Source: GCA-003244245 sp050699975 (GTDB taxonomy: Bacteria > Actinomycetota > Actinomycetes > Mycobacteriales > Pseudonocardiaceae). Taken from it: a DNA stretch of 64,000 nt. Within the stretch, counting starts at the first letter, position 1. Each line of letters opens with the position of its first letter. The position numbers were made by a program, and so were the translations under genes. The notes beneath the pieces are model-generated. The model was not told the DNA's origin. It made no database searches and was given only the letters and a program-made list of their open reading frames with translations. Below, one piece after another: positions 9,001-17,900 of this stretch. The stretch is taken from assembly GCA_050699975.1 (NCBI GenBank), contig JBOHGH010000004.1, positions 21,992-85,991 on the forward strand. The letters run 5' to 3'.

Positions 9001-11923
9001 CAAACGCCGAGGGCACCATGTAGCCCGGCAGCACCTCCCCGAGGAACTCGCGTAGCGCCATCGTCGTCGGCGCGTGTCCCTCCCTTGCAGCAACGATGTA
9101 AGCGACTAGGCGCCTGTCCCCGAGCACGTCTTCCCGCGCGATCACCGCGACTCGGGCCACCCCAGGATGGCGCTTCAGCACGGTCTCGATCTCACCCGGC
9201 TCGATCCGGAAACCGCGGATCTTGACCTGGGAGTCGACCCGACCCAAGTACTGCAGATCACCCGGCTCGCTCCACCGGACCACGTCCCCGGTCCGGTACA
9301 TCCGCGAGCCCGGGTCACCGAAGGGATTCGCGACGAACCGCTGCGCGGTCAGGCTAGCCCGTTTCCAGTAACCCCGGGCAACACTGGCGCCGCCGATGTA
9401 CAACTCACCGGCAACGCCGGGCGGGACCGGGCGCAACCCGGCATCCAGCACGTACACCTGCGTGTTGGCGATCGGCCGGCCGATCGACGGATCCTGCGCG
9501 ATACTCTCGTCGATCACCGCCGCCGTCGACCAGACGGTCGTCTCCGTCGGGCCGTACAGGTTCGTCACCGACGCCGCACGGTCCACCAACGAGGCAGCCA
9601 GGTCGGCGGGCAAGGCCTCTCCACCCACCAGCACCCGCACCCCGGCCAGCTCACCGGCCGCCTCGGCAACCACGCCACGCCACAGACTCGGCGTCGCCTG
9701 CATCACCGACACGCCCGCCGACACAACCAACCGGCGCAACGCCAACGGATCCTGAACGACATCACGACCCGCCAACACCACCGCAGCACCACTAAGCAGC
9801 GGAACGAAGACCTCGAGGTTCGCGATATCGAACCCGACCGTGGTCACCGCCAGCAGCCGATCACCCGAACAGAGCGCGAACCTTTCCTGCATCGCCGCGA
9901 GGAAATTGCCCAGCGCCCCCAACGACACGACCACACCCTTGGGACGGCCCGTCGATCCCGAGGTATAGATCACATACGCGGAGTTCGACGGGGACGCCCG
10001 GTGCTGGCCCTGATCGAACTCGATGTCGGTATCAGGGTATGCGGCCAGCGTGTGCGTGCCGGCCTGGTCAAGGACCACGTACCCGGCGTCGCTCGACGGT
10101 AGATCCTCGGCCAACGCGCTGGTCGTGAGCACCAGCACCGGTTCCGCGTCTGCCAGCATGAAACTGATCCGCTCGGGCGGATACTCCATGTCCAGTGGGA
10201 GATACGCGGCCCCGGCCTTGAGGACAGCCAGCATCGCGACGATCAACTGCTCCGACCGCGGCAACGCGATCGCCACGAACCGCTCGGGCCCCGCACCCTG
10301 CGCGATCAGCAACCGCGCCAACCGGTTGGCCTGCGCATTAAGCTCCGCGTAGGACAGCCCGACACCATCCACCACCAGCGCAGTGCTCTCCGGCGTGCGG
10401 GCCACCTGCTCAGCGAACAACTCCGGCAACGTGGCAGCCGGCATGTCACGCTCAGTGTCGTTCCACTCCACCAACATCCGCCGCCGCTGCACCCCAGCCA
10501 ACAATGAAAGCTCCGCCAACGGCTGGTCCGGGTCGGCGGTGACTCCGGCCAGCAGCATCTGCAGATGCCCGGCCATCCGCTCGATGGTGGCGGCGTCGAA
10601 CAGGTCGGTGTTGTATTCGAGCTGGCCGGCGAGGACCCCGTCACTCTCCTGAAACGCCACAGTGATGTCGAAGTTGGCTGCCCGCCGTGGCACCTCGATG
10701 TCCTCGACCCGCAACCCGCCGAACGCCGACGGCTTCCGTTTAGCGGTGTCCACCAAGACCATGACGTCGAACAGCGGGTTGCGGCTGACGTCGCGCTCGA
10801 GGTGCAGCGCGTCGACCAGCCGCTCGAAGGGCGCCTCGTCATGGGCGAAGGCATCCAGCACGGTGTCCTTCACGCTGCGCAGGAACTCGCTGAAGGTCCG
10901 CGACCCGTCGACGTGCGCGCGCAGCACCACGGTATTGACGAAGAACCCGACGGTCCGCTCCAGTTCGGGCCGGTTGCGGCCGGAGACGACCGTGCCCACG
11001 GCGACGTCGTCTTGTCCTGCGTACCGGGCAAACAGTGCCTGGCACGCCGCTATCAGGACGGTGAACAGCGTCGTGTCGCCAGCGCGGACCAGCTCGCCGA
11101 GCCCGGCGGTGACCTCCGCCGGGACCAGGAAATCGTGGGTGGCGCCTTCGGAGGTGCGCACTGCCGGGCGCGTTCGATCCGTCGGCAGCTCCAGCGGGGA
11201 GATCCCGGCCAGCTGCCGTTTCCAGTACTCGAGCTGCCCGTGCAGCGCCGAGTCCGGCGGCTGCGTTCGTTGCCATACCGCGTAGTCCCCGTACTGCAAA
11301 GGCGGCGGCAGCGTGGCCTCCTCACCGCGCTGGGCCGCCTCGTAAAACGAGCTGAGCTCGTCGGTCAGTACACTCATCGACCAGCCGTCAGTGACGATGT
11401 GGTGCGCGGTGAGCAGCAGCACGTGCTCGCGCTCGGATAGGCGTACCAGCAGCGCCCGGAACAGCGGTCCGCGCCGTAGGTCGAAGGGGCGGGAGTACTC
11501 CTCGGACAGCACGCGGTCCAGCTCGTCCGATGCCTGGACCGCGGAGCCGGACAGGTCGACCAGCGGCACGGGTAGGTCGTGTGCCGGGTGCACGAGCTGG
11601 ACTGCCTTGCCGTCCACCTGGTCGAAGGTGGTCCGCAACGACTCGTGGCGAGTCGGCAGGGCCTGCAGCGCCGTGGTGAGGGCCGCCACATCGAGCGGGC
11701 CGACCAGACGCATGGCCAGCGTGCTGTTGTACTCCGCACCGCCTGGCTGGAACTCGTTGAGGAACCACAACCTTTGCTGGGCGAAGGACAGTGGTAGCGG
11801 GCCGGTGCGCTGCGCCGGGGCGATCCGGTCAGGCTGCTCGGACCGGCCGGACAACCGGCGGCGCAGCTGTTCCTGCAAATGGGCGGGCAGCGCGGAGATA
11901 CGGCTCTGTCGCGATGACGTCAT
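1..11923 (-). CDS. Non-ribosomal peptide synthetase, modules 6-8 (3' end beyond window)
   Basis: Continues the peptide chain from the NRPS encoded just upstream. About 3,974 codons are visible. Approximate domains in residues: C 38-474 (HHIVTDGWS), A 494-988, T ~1036, E 1091-1534 (HHLIIDGVSW), C 1564-1988 (HHVVLDGWS), A 2014-2521, T ~2569, C 2631-3061, A 3088-3584, T ~3636, then an E domain (HHLVIDGVSW) cut by the window edge. Pocket codes aligned by hand to GrsA are DILQLGLVWK (Gly code), DGENMGFIDK and DTEDMGYVDK. The last two place Glu at the 239 position and Asp at 331, suggesting a basic or Orn-like residue; this is weak. The first C follows a module without E and looks like the LCL type; the C after E6 looks like the DCL type. 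The ATG lies 10 bp after the previous stop, and the TGA of that stop overlaps the GAGGAA ribosome site, so the two genes are probably translationally coupled. The last T motif reads FFGLGGDS rather than FFELGGDS. Confidence 0.95.
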   Translation of the reverse strand, partial: MTSSRQSRISALPAHLQEQLRRRLSGRSEQPDRIAPAQRTGPLPLSFAQQRLWFLNEFQPGGAEYNSTLAMRLVGPLDVAALTTALQALPTRHESLRTTFDQVDGKAVQLVHPAHDLPVPLVDLSGSAVQASDELDRVLSEEYSRPFDLRRGPLFRALLVRLSEREHVLLLTAHHIVTDGWSMSVLTDELSSFYEAAQRGEEATLPPPLQYGDYAVWQRTQPPDSALHGQLEYWKRQLAGISPLELPTDRTRPAVRTSEGATHDFLVPAEVTAGLGELVRAGDTTLFTVLIAACQALFARYAGQDDVAVGTVVSGRNRPELERTVGFFVNTVVLRAHVDGSRTFSEFLRSVKDTVLDAFAHDEAPFERLVDALHLERDVSRNPLFDVMVLVDTAKRKPSAFGGLRVEDIEVPRRAANFDITVAFQESDGVLAGQLEYNTDLFDAATIERMAGHLQMLLAGVTADPDQPLAELSLLAGVQRRRMLVEWNDTERDMPAATLPELFAEQVARTPESTALVVDGVGLSYAELNAQANRLARLLIAQGAGPERFVAIALPRSEQLIVAMLAVLKAGAAYLPLDMEYPPERISFMLADAEPVLVLTTSALAEDLPSSDAGYVVLDQAGTHTLAAYPDTDIEFDQGQHRASPSNSAYVIYTSGSTGRPKGVVVSLGALGNFLAAMQERFALCSGDRLLAVTTVGFDIANLEVFVPLLSGAAVVLAGRDVVQDPLALRRLVVSAGVSVMQATPSLWRGVVAEAAGELAGVRVLVGGEALPADLAASLVDRAASVTNLYGPTETTVWSTAAVIDESIAQDPSIGRPIANTQVYVLDAGLRPVPPGVAGELYIGGASVARGYWKRASLTAQRFVANPFGDPGSRMYRTGDVVRWSEPGDLQYLGRVDSQVKIRGFRIEPGEIETVLKRHPGVARVAVIAREDVLGDRRLVAYIVAAREGHAPTTMALREFLGEVLPGYMVPSAFVALDALPLTPNGKLDRRALPAPDIDATRLGYVAPRTEVERVVAQVWAEVLGLERVGVEDNFFELGGDSILSIQMVSRARKAGLDLTSKDIFLHQTVAELAAAQAPAAPEVPAHQPIAGPAPLSPIQQWFFATHGTLTHFTQSVLMELTEDLDQNALRTALDAVVKHHDALRLRFIPTDGGWQQEPVPDERAEVFQRRDLSTLDATHQQAAVEEAALAAQTGLNLGTGPLVRAVLFDRGVARRPQLFVTIHHLIIDGVSWRILFDDLETAYRRARTGQPVELEPVRTSFTQWSHRLTEHVRSGGLDDDLAFWGEVSRSASTGLPVDHAGVNTAGSARSVTVRLGREDTDALLRDVPRVYRTQVNDVLLSALGRVLSRWTGRGRVLVALEGHGREEILDGVDLSRTVGWFTTQFPVALRSCVNARWGQAIKSVKEQLHAVPSRGLSYQALSYLSRPDSPAGVLRGVPLPHICFNYHGQVELASGEQALIRGGDAGIGQNMAPEELRTYLLDVTGVVDGGQLELSWLYSDQVHHEATVQRLATEMIQALREIVEHCAQPDAGGCTPSDFPLAHLDQLTVDRLAGDGRAVEDIYPLTPLQTGMLFHSLVDGTSGAYLDQARVTLDGVSDPEALGQAWQRVVDRTPALRTLLVWEGDGVDEPLQVVQRRAAIPTVYYDWRGLSDEDRDRELRRALAADRAAGMDLTAAPLMRLAIAHLAEAQVLLVWTWHHVVLDGWSLTQVFAEVCEQYAAIVEGRPPRLVSRRLFLDYLEWLRAQDVPQAEEYWRQVLSGFDSPTAVPYDRQPVEAHRTESSASVRTELPVEESSRLREVAKYNGMTLNTVVQGAWALLLSRYSGERDVVFGTTVSGRPAELPGVEEMIGMFINTVPTRIMVEEGRDAVSWLRGLQAKQVEARRFDFVSLAQLQSWSDLPGGTNLFDSAVVFENYPIDGASADDAGLRVRDVQALDTTTFPLTLSAYLQGRLSFNLAYDPMLFDAGTIERMVERLCMLLAGIAAIPNRPVAELPWMSADERQRVLVQWNDTALDVPVATFPEMLEAQVARTPGETALGDHHTELSFAEFNARANRLAHYLIGLGVGPERVVALALPRSVELIVAMVAVFKAGGVYLPVDPEIPSERIGFVLSDAAPVLVMTTTTSSGAKVHSALPEATAELVLDEPQVAAALQHCPNSNPTDGERLGSLAPSNSAYVIYTSGSTGRPKGVVVEHRNLVNLLVHHRVDWVAAMVGGGRLRVGFTAALSFDGSLEGPVLMADGHELHVLDDDVRLDPPALVNYVAEHRIDFFNLPPSYLQQVILAGLLTDQRHRPKVLMVGGEALGESLWRELAAAADTASYNFYGPTECTIDALSCRVGDVARPAVGRPIANTQVYVLDQALRPVPVGVAGELYLAGAQVARGYLRRPGLTAQRFMANPFGDPGSRMYRTGDMVRWTGEGVIEFLGRADEQVKIRGFRIEPGEIEAALRQQPDVADAVVVARESDSGHKRLVAYVVSPVGATLPAAGELRALLGQSLPDYMVPSAFVTLDALPRTPSGKLDRKALPAPDVDATRLGHVAPRTEVERVVAQAWAEVLGLERVGAEDNFFELGGDSILSIRVISRMRAALEVDVSPRALFSHPTVAGLAAAMAAQAGTGNAAAAIPLVSRDGDLPLSFAQQRLWFLDQFEPGSTEYLTPSAMRLRGALDVEALNAALTGLVARHESLRTTFDAVDGRGVQVVHEPAVVRVPVLDLSGLPEGQREVELGRVLAEETNQPFDLGEGPLLRVRLVRLGAQEHALTLMMHHIVTDGWSMGVLVDELSVLYAAALRGEEADLPVLPVQYADFASWQRDRMSAEALARQVGYWRGQLGGVAALELPTDRPRPVVQTKNGAVLEFQVPAGVTAGLKELGRRHDGTLFMTLVAACQVLFGRWSGQDDVAVGTVTSGRERAEVERLVGMLVNTVVLRSRVDGQRTFREFLGGVKSTVLDAFAHQDVPFERLVDELQPDRDTSRAPLFQVMVVLQNTPTQPPQLPDLQVEGLELPWATASFDVSIDFQEQDGVLAGVLVYNTDLFDAATIERMAQHLGVLLEGIATHPDRPIAELPLLTEDERHRVLVQWNDTDLDVPPVTFAEVFQAQVVRTPNETAVVCKDMALSFAELNERANRLAHYLIGRGVGPEQVVALALPRSTEMVVAILAVLKAGGVYLPVDPVLPPERIEFLLRDAAAALVVTTSDSANVHSAPTDTACLMLDGPGTAAKLELCLTTDPTNAQRVGRLGLDNTAYLLYTSGSTGQPKGVVIEHRGLTNLFFDHRAELIYPEAVAAGRRLRVALTSVFSFDTSWEGLLFLADGHELHVIDDDVRLDAQALVDYVAGCRIDLLDLTPSYAQLLLPAGLITDQRHRPRVIMLGGEAVGEVLWRELAAAPDTTGYNYYGPTECTVDAVSCRLDGQDRPAIGQPGHNQQAYLLDQWLRPVPVGVPGELYLAGAQLARGYLNRPGLTAQRFVACPYGPPGHRMYRTGDLVRWTPDGVLEYLGRADEQVKIRGFRIEPGEVETALLEYPEVAETVVVARDDGGHTRLVAYLVPADSTVPGWSQLRSWLKRSLPDYMVPSAFVTLDHLPLTASGKVDRQALPAPDLSAELESPYLVPRTPAEQALAEIWAQVLRVEQVGTQDNFFGLGGDSILSIQVVSRARQAGLRLTSKDIFLYQTIAELAAGVDLQPVPQPVHHGPITGPVPMTPIQQWFLQTETDSPNHYTMSMLVQLPEDLDHDSLRAALDTVVTHHDALRMRFQFTNGRWVQDVAPRESAEVLQRCDLSSLSNDDQQTAMEQAAFAAQTSLDITHGPLLRAILFTAEKGNRPRLFLTIHHLVIDGVSWRILLDDLETAYHHISTGRPVNLAPKASTYQHWANLLDEQVRSGGFDDDLTYWADVSGRVPVELPMDRAGSNTVDAARTLSVRLGRDETDALLRQVPDGYRTQVNDVLLSALGRVLSRWTGRDSVLIGMEGHGREDLFDGI

Positions 11924-11933
11924 TGTCGTTTCC

Positions 11934-14900
11934 TCAGCGTTCCTCGTCGTTTCCGGCCAGGACGGCAACTCGTTCGAACTCATCGAGAATCTTTTCCTCG
12001 ATCAATTCCCCCAGCGCGGAGACAGTGCGCGCTATCAGGACCTCGCGCGGCGTCAGGGTCACGTGGAAGGCCGCCTTCGTCCTGGACGTGAGTTGCAGGC
12101 TGCGTAGGGAATCGCCGCCCAGCTCGAAGAAGTCGTCCTCGACGCCAACCCGTCCCACGCTGAGGACCTCGGCCCAGATCTCGGCCAGGGCCTGTTCGGA
12201 TTCGGTGCGGGGGGCGACATAACCGTCACCCGTGGTGGACCGGAATTCCGGGGCCGGCAACGCCTGACGATCCAACTTCCCGTTGGGCGTCAACGGCAGC
12301 TCGTCGATCGTGACGAACGCCGAGGGCACCATGTAATCCGGCAGCGCGGCGGTGAGCAGCTCGCGCAGCTCACCTAGGCTGGGTGCGGTATCGCCCTGAA
12401 CCCCGACCAGGTAGGCCACCAGCCGCTTGACACCGGGTGACTCCTCCCGGGCGATCACCACGGCCTCGTCGACGCCGGGGTGACGGCGCAGCTGGGTCTC
12501 GATCTCACCGGGCTCGACGCGGAATCCTCGGATCTTGATTTGATCGTCGGCCCGCCCTACGAACTCCAGCTCACCCTGCGGGTTCCACCGCACCATGTCC
12601 CCGGTGCGGTACATCCGCCCCCCGGCCAGGCCGAACGGGTTGGCCACGAACCGCTCCGCGGTCAAGCCCGGCCGGTCCAGGTAACCGCGAGCCAACCCGG
12701 CTCCGGCCACGTACAGCTCGCCGGGCACCCCCACCGGCACCGGCCGCAGTGCCCCGTCCAGCACGTAGACCGTGGTGTTCCAGATGGGCCGGCCGATGGG
12801 CGGCGTTGCTCCCGGCACCAACGGCCCGCTCCACGTCGAGACCACAGTGGACTCGGTCGGGCCGTAAGAGTTGATCATGCGGCGTCCCGTAGCCCACCGA
12901 TTGACCAGCTCCACCGTGCAGGCATCGCCACCGACGATCACGGTCCGGAAGTCAGGGAGCCCTGTTTCGGCCACCTCCACCGGCACGGTGGCCAACGCGG
13001 CCGGCGGGATCAGTGCATGCGTCACCCGATACTCGGCGAGCACCTCGGCCAGCTGCTCACCCAGCAGCGGCCCCGGTGGGGGCACCACCAACGCCGCCCC
13101 GGCCGGCAGCGACATGCACAGCTCCAGCACGGACGCGTCGAAGCTCGGCGAGGAGAACTGCAGCACCCGATCCCCGGTCCCGACCGCGTACTGCTCCACC
13201 TCGGCTGCGGAGAAACTGGCCAGCCCGGTGTGCGAGACCAGCACCCCCTTGGGTCGACCGGTCGAGCCCGAGGTGTAGATCACATACGCGGGGTGTTCCA
13301 GCAGCAGGGGGGACGCTCGGTCCGCATCGGTGACCATCCCATCGGGCAGGTCCTCCAGCGTTGAGATCGTCTCCGGGTCATCGACGGCCAGCACCGTCAT
13401 GCCCGCGGGGCACGGCAGCTGCGCCGCGAGTTCGGCCAGCGTGATCACGAGCACTGGGGCGGCGTCGGCCAGCATGAACGCGATCCGCTCCGGGGGATAG
13501 GCCGGGTCCACCGGCAGGAACGCCGCGCCAGCCTTGACCACCGCCACCTGGGCGACCACGATCTCCACCGACCGGGGTAGCGCGAGTGCCACGGTCTGCT
13601 CCGGCCCCGCCCCGCGATGGATCAGCAATCGAGCGAGCCGGTTGGCGCGGGCGTCCAGGTTTGCGTAGCTCAATGCGCCGCCCTCGAACACCACCGCCGG
13701 CAGATCGGGTGTCCGCGCCACCTGCGATTCGATCAACTCCGGCAAGCTGGCCAGTGCTACCGCGTGATCGGTGTCGTTCCACCCGAAGAGCAACCGAGAG
13801 TGCTCCGCCTCGGTCAGACCGTCGAGCCTCCCCACCGGAGTCGTGGGATCCGCGATCACCGCGTCCAACACCCGCATCAGATGACCCGCGATCCGCTCGA
13901 CCGTCATCGCGTCGAACAGAGCGGGGTCGTAGCCCAGCTCCATCGCCAACCGCTGGTCCGGGAACACCACCAGGCTGAGCGGGTAGTTGGTTGTCTCGGT
14001 CGCGTTCAGCTCACGCAACCGCAGGCCGTGGGCCGCGGCGGCCTCGTCGTTGATCGGGTAGTTCTCGAAGACCACGATGCTGTCGAACAGGTTGACCCCG
14101 CCCGGCAGGTCGCTCCAGGTCTGCAGCTGGGCCAGCGAAGCGAAGTCGAACCTCCGCGCGTCCGCCTGCGCGGACTGCACCTCCTGCAACCAGGGGACGA
14201 CACCAGCGGCGTGGTCCACCTCAACCCGGACCGGCAGGGTGTTGATGAAGATACCGGTGATCTCGTCCACACCGGGCAGGTCAGCCGGACGACCCGACAC
14301 CGTCGCGCCGAAACACACGTCCCGGTGACCGCTGTACCGGGACAGCAGCAGGGCCCACGCACCCTGCACGACCGCGTTGAGCGTCAGTCGATGCTGCTTG
14401 GCGAACTGGTACAGCCGGCTGGACACCCCCTCCTCCAGTTCGAAGGACAGCCACTCCGCCGAGCGGGTGGCGTGCGCCGGCGCCGGCGTCCGGTCGTAGG
14501 GCATCGGAGTGGGCGACTCGAAGCCGAGCAGCACCCGCCGCCAGTACCGCTCCGCCTCGCCATGGTCACGCTCGCCGAGCCACTGCAGGTAGTCCCGGAA
14601 CGGGCGCCGAGCCGCTGGCTCGGGCGTCCCACCGTCGACAAGCACGGCGTGGTAGGCAAAGACGTCCGAAAGCACCTGGAACACGCTCCACCCGTCGAGC
14701 AGCACGTGATGGAAGGTCCAGGCCACCTGCACCTCGGTCCCGGACAGGCGGGCCACCACCACCCGCAGCAACGGAGGGTCGCCCAGGTCCATCCCGTCGG
14801 CGCGATCAGCATCGAGCCACCGCCGCAGCTCGTGCTGCCGCGCCGCCAGGGACAGCTGTGTCCAGTCGAGGTAGCGCACGGCGACGGTGGCGTCACACCG

Positions 14901-17900
14901 CACCACCTGCAGCGGCTCGCGTACCCCTTCCCAGGCGACGCAACTGCGCAGCACCGGTGTCCGGTTGACCACGTGCTGCCAGGCCGCCCCCAGCACCCGG
15001 GGATCCTCGACACCTTCCAGCACGAACGTGATCTGCTCCAGGTAGACGCCCTGATCGCCCTGGGACAGCCCGTGGAACACCATGCCCGCCTGCATCGGTG
15101 TTAACGGGTAGACGTCCTGCACCGAACGCCCGTCGCCGACGAGCCGGTCCACGCCTGCCTGGTCGAGCCGGGCCAACGGAAAGTCCGACGGGGTGCGGCC
15201 GCCGACGTCGGGCTGGGCGCAGTGGTCGACGATGCTCCGCAGCGCGGTGAGCAGCTCCTCGGCCAGGGCAGCGATGGTGCTGGCCCGATGCAGGCGGTCG
15301 GAGTAGGACCAGGTGAACTCCAGGCACCCGTGCTCGACCCTGCCCACCACGTCCAGCACGTGGGATCGGGTGGTCTCCGGACTGGCATCCCCATCCAGCC
15401 CACCGCATAGTGCGTGGAGCAGCCCGTCGTCCCCGGCAGGGGTCCAGTCGAACTGGCCGAGGTAGTTGAAGCTCACCCCCGGTGCCGGATGATCGGCCAA
15501 CCCGCTGGTCCCGGTCAGGTACCGCAGTGCCCCATACCCGAGACCACGTTCCGGCACCGTGCGGAGCTGCTCCTTTATCGACTTCAGCGTGGCGCCCCAG
15601 TCCTGGGCGTCGACGACGTCGAGCGCGATCGGGAAGAGCGTGGTGAACCAGCCCACCGTGCGGGAGAGGTCCACGCTGTCGAGGATCTCCTCGCGGCCGT
15701 GGCCCTCAAGGTCGACGAGCACCCGGTCGCGACCGGTCCACCGGGCCAGCACCCGGCCCAGCGCAGCGAGCAGCACGTCGTTGATCTGTGTGCGGTAGAC
15801 CCCCGGCACCTCCTGCAGTAGTGCGGTGGTCTCTTCCGGGTTCAGCCGCACGGTGACCGAACGCTCCGACCCGATCGTGTTGGCGCCATCGGCGTCGCTC
15901 GGCAACCCTTGGTCGCAGCCCCGAGTCACCCTTGTCCAGTAGCCGAGTTCGTTGTCGAACCCACCGGAGCTGGCATGTTCGGCCAACCGCAGCGCCCAGT
16001 CCCGGAACGAGGTCGTTTTGAGTCCGAGATGGACCGTCTCACCGGCCGCGGCCTGGCGGTAGGCGGTGTCCAGGTCCTCCAGCAGGACCCGCCAGGACAC
16101 CCCGTCGACCACCAGGTGATGCACCGCCAGGAACAACACCGGCCGCCGCCCGGCACCGAGGTCGAACAGCACCGCCTGCAGCAGCGGAGGCCGACCGAGA
16201 TCGAAACCGGAATGGGTCTCGCCAGCGACCTTCTCCATCACTGCACGCTGATCGCCAGCATCGAGAGTGCACAGGTCGTGTTGTCGCAGCACGTCCCTGT
16301 GCTCGACCGGGGTGTTGTCCTGGAGCCACCGCCCGTCGACGTGCTCGAATCGCATCCGCAGCGCGTCGTGGTGCTCGATTACTGCGGCCAACGCCGTGCG
16401 CAGCGCGGTCTCCTCGACACCCTCGACGAGCTCCACCGTCACCGCCTGGTTGAAGTACTCCGGGCGCGCCGGTTGGGTGTCGAAGAACCAGCGCTGGATC
16501 GGAGTCAGCGGTGCCGAGCCGGTGACCGGGCCCTGCTCGACCGCGGTCGGCACCGCCTCGGCTACGGTCGCGACCAACGACGCCACTGTCTGGTTCCGGA
16601 ACACGTCCCTCGGCATGAGGCTCAAGCCAGCCCGCCGGGCCCGCGACACCACCTGAATGCTGAGGATCGAGTCGCCGCCGAGTTCGAAGAAGTTGTCCTC
16701 GATACCGACCTGTTCCACTCCGAGCACCTCGGCCCAGATCTCGGCCAGGGCGCGCTCGGCGTCAGTGCGGGGCACGACATAACCGGCGTCGCGCACGGCG
16801 TTGAAGTCCGGTGCAGGCAGCGCACGCCGGTCCAGTTTCCCGTTGGAGCTCAACGGCAGCTCGTCCAACATCACGAATGCCGAGGGCACCATGTAGTCCG
16901 GCAACGCGGCTGCCATATGAACCCGCAGCTCCGTCGCGCACATGACCTCGGCTCCGCCGGCCACCGGCACGACGTAGGCCACCAACTGCTTGACGCCGGG
17001 CCCATTCTCTTCGGCCAGCACGGTCTCCCGCGCTATGACGGCCACCTGGCTCACACCTGGATGCGAAGCCAGGTTCGACTCGATCTCGCCGAGCTCGATG
17101 CGGAACCCGCGGATCTTGACCTGCTCGTCGGCCCGACCAACGAACTCCACGTTGCCGTCGGCTGTCCAGCGGACCACGTCCCCAGTGCGGTACATCCGCT
17201 CACTGGGAGGTCCAAAGGGATCGGCCACAAACCGCTGCGCGGTCAACCCCGGCCGACCCAGATACCCGCGGGTCAATCCGGCGCCGGCGAGGTACAGCTC
17301 ACCCGGCACGCCGGGCGGCACCGGCCACAGGTCACGATCGAGCACGTAGACCCGCATGTTGTCCAACGGGCGTCCGATCGGCACCACGTCGGGCACCGAA
17401 CCCACCCCCGAGATCCGGTACGACGTGGCAAACGTCGTGGTCTCGGTCGGCCCGTACCCATCGACCACCACCAGGCCCGGGCACACCTGCAGCACCCGGC
17501 GCACCGAGGCAGCCGGCACCACGTCCCCCCCGGTCCAGACCTCACGCACCCCCGCCAGACACTTCGGTGCGTCCTGCGCCACGATCCGGAACAGCCCGGA
17601 GGTCAACCACAGCCCCGTCACCTCGTGCGAGGTGATCACTCGCTCCAGGGTGTCCACGTCCAGGTCCACCGGCGGGGCCACCACGACCCGGCCCCCGCGT
17701 AGCAACGGCACCCACAGCTCGTAGGTCGAGGCATCGAAGGCCAGCGGCGAATGCAGCAACACCCGCCGGTGCGCACCACCGTCGAACCTCCGGTCGAAGA
17801 CCAGCGCCACCACATCCCGGTGCCGCACCGCCACGCCCTTGGGGACACCGGTCGAGCCGGAGGTGTACTCGGCGTAGACGAGGTTGTCCGGGTGGACGGC

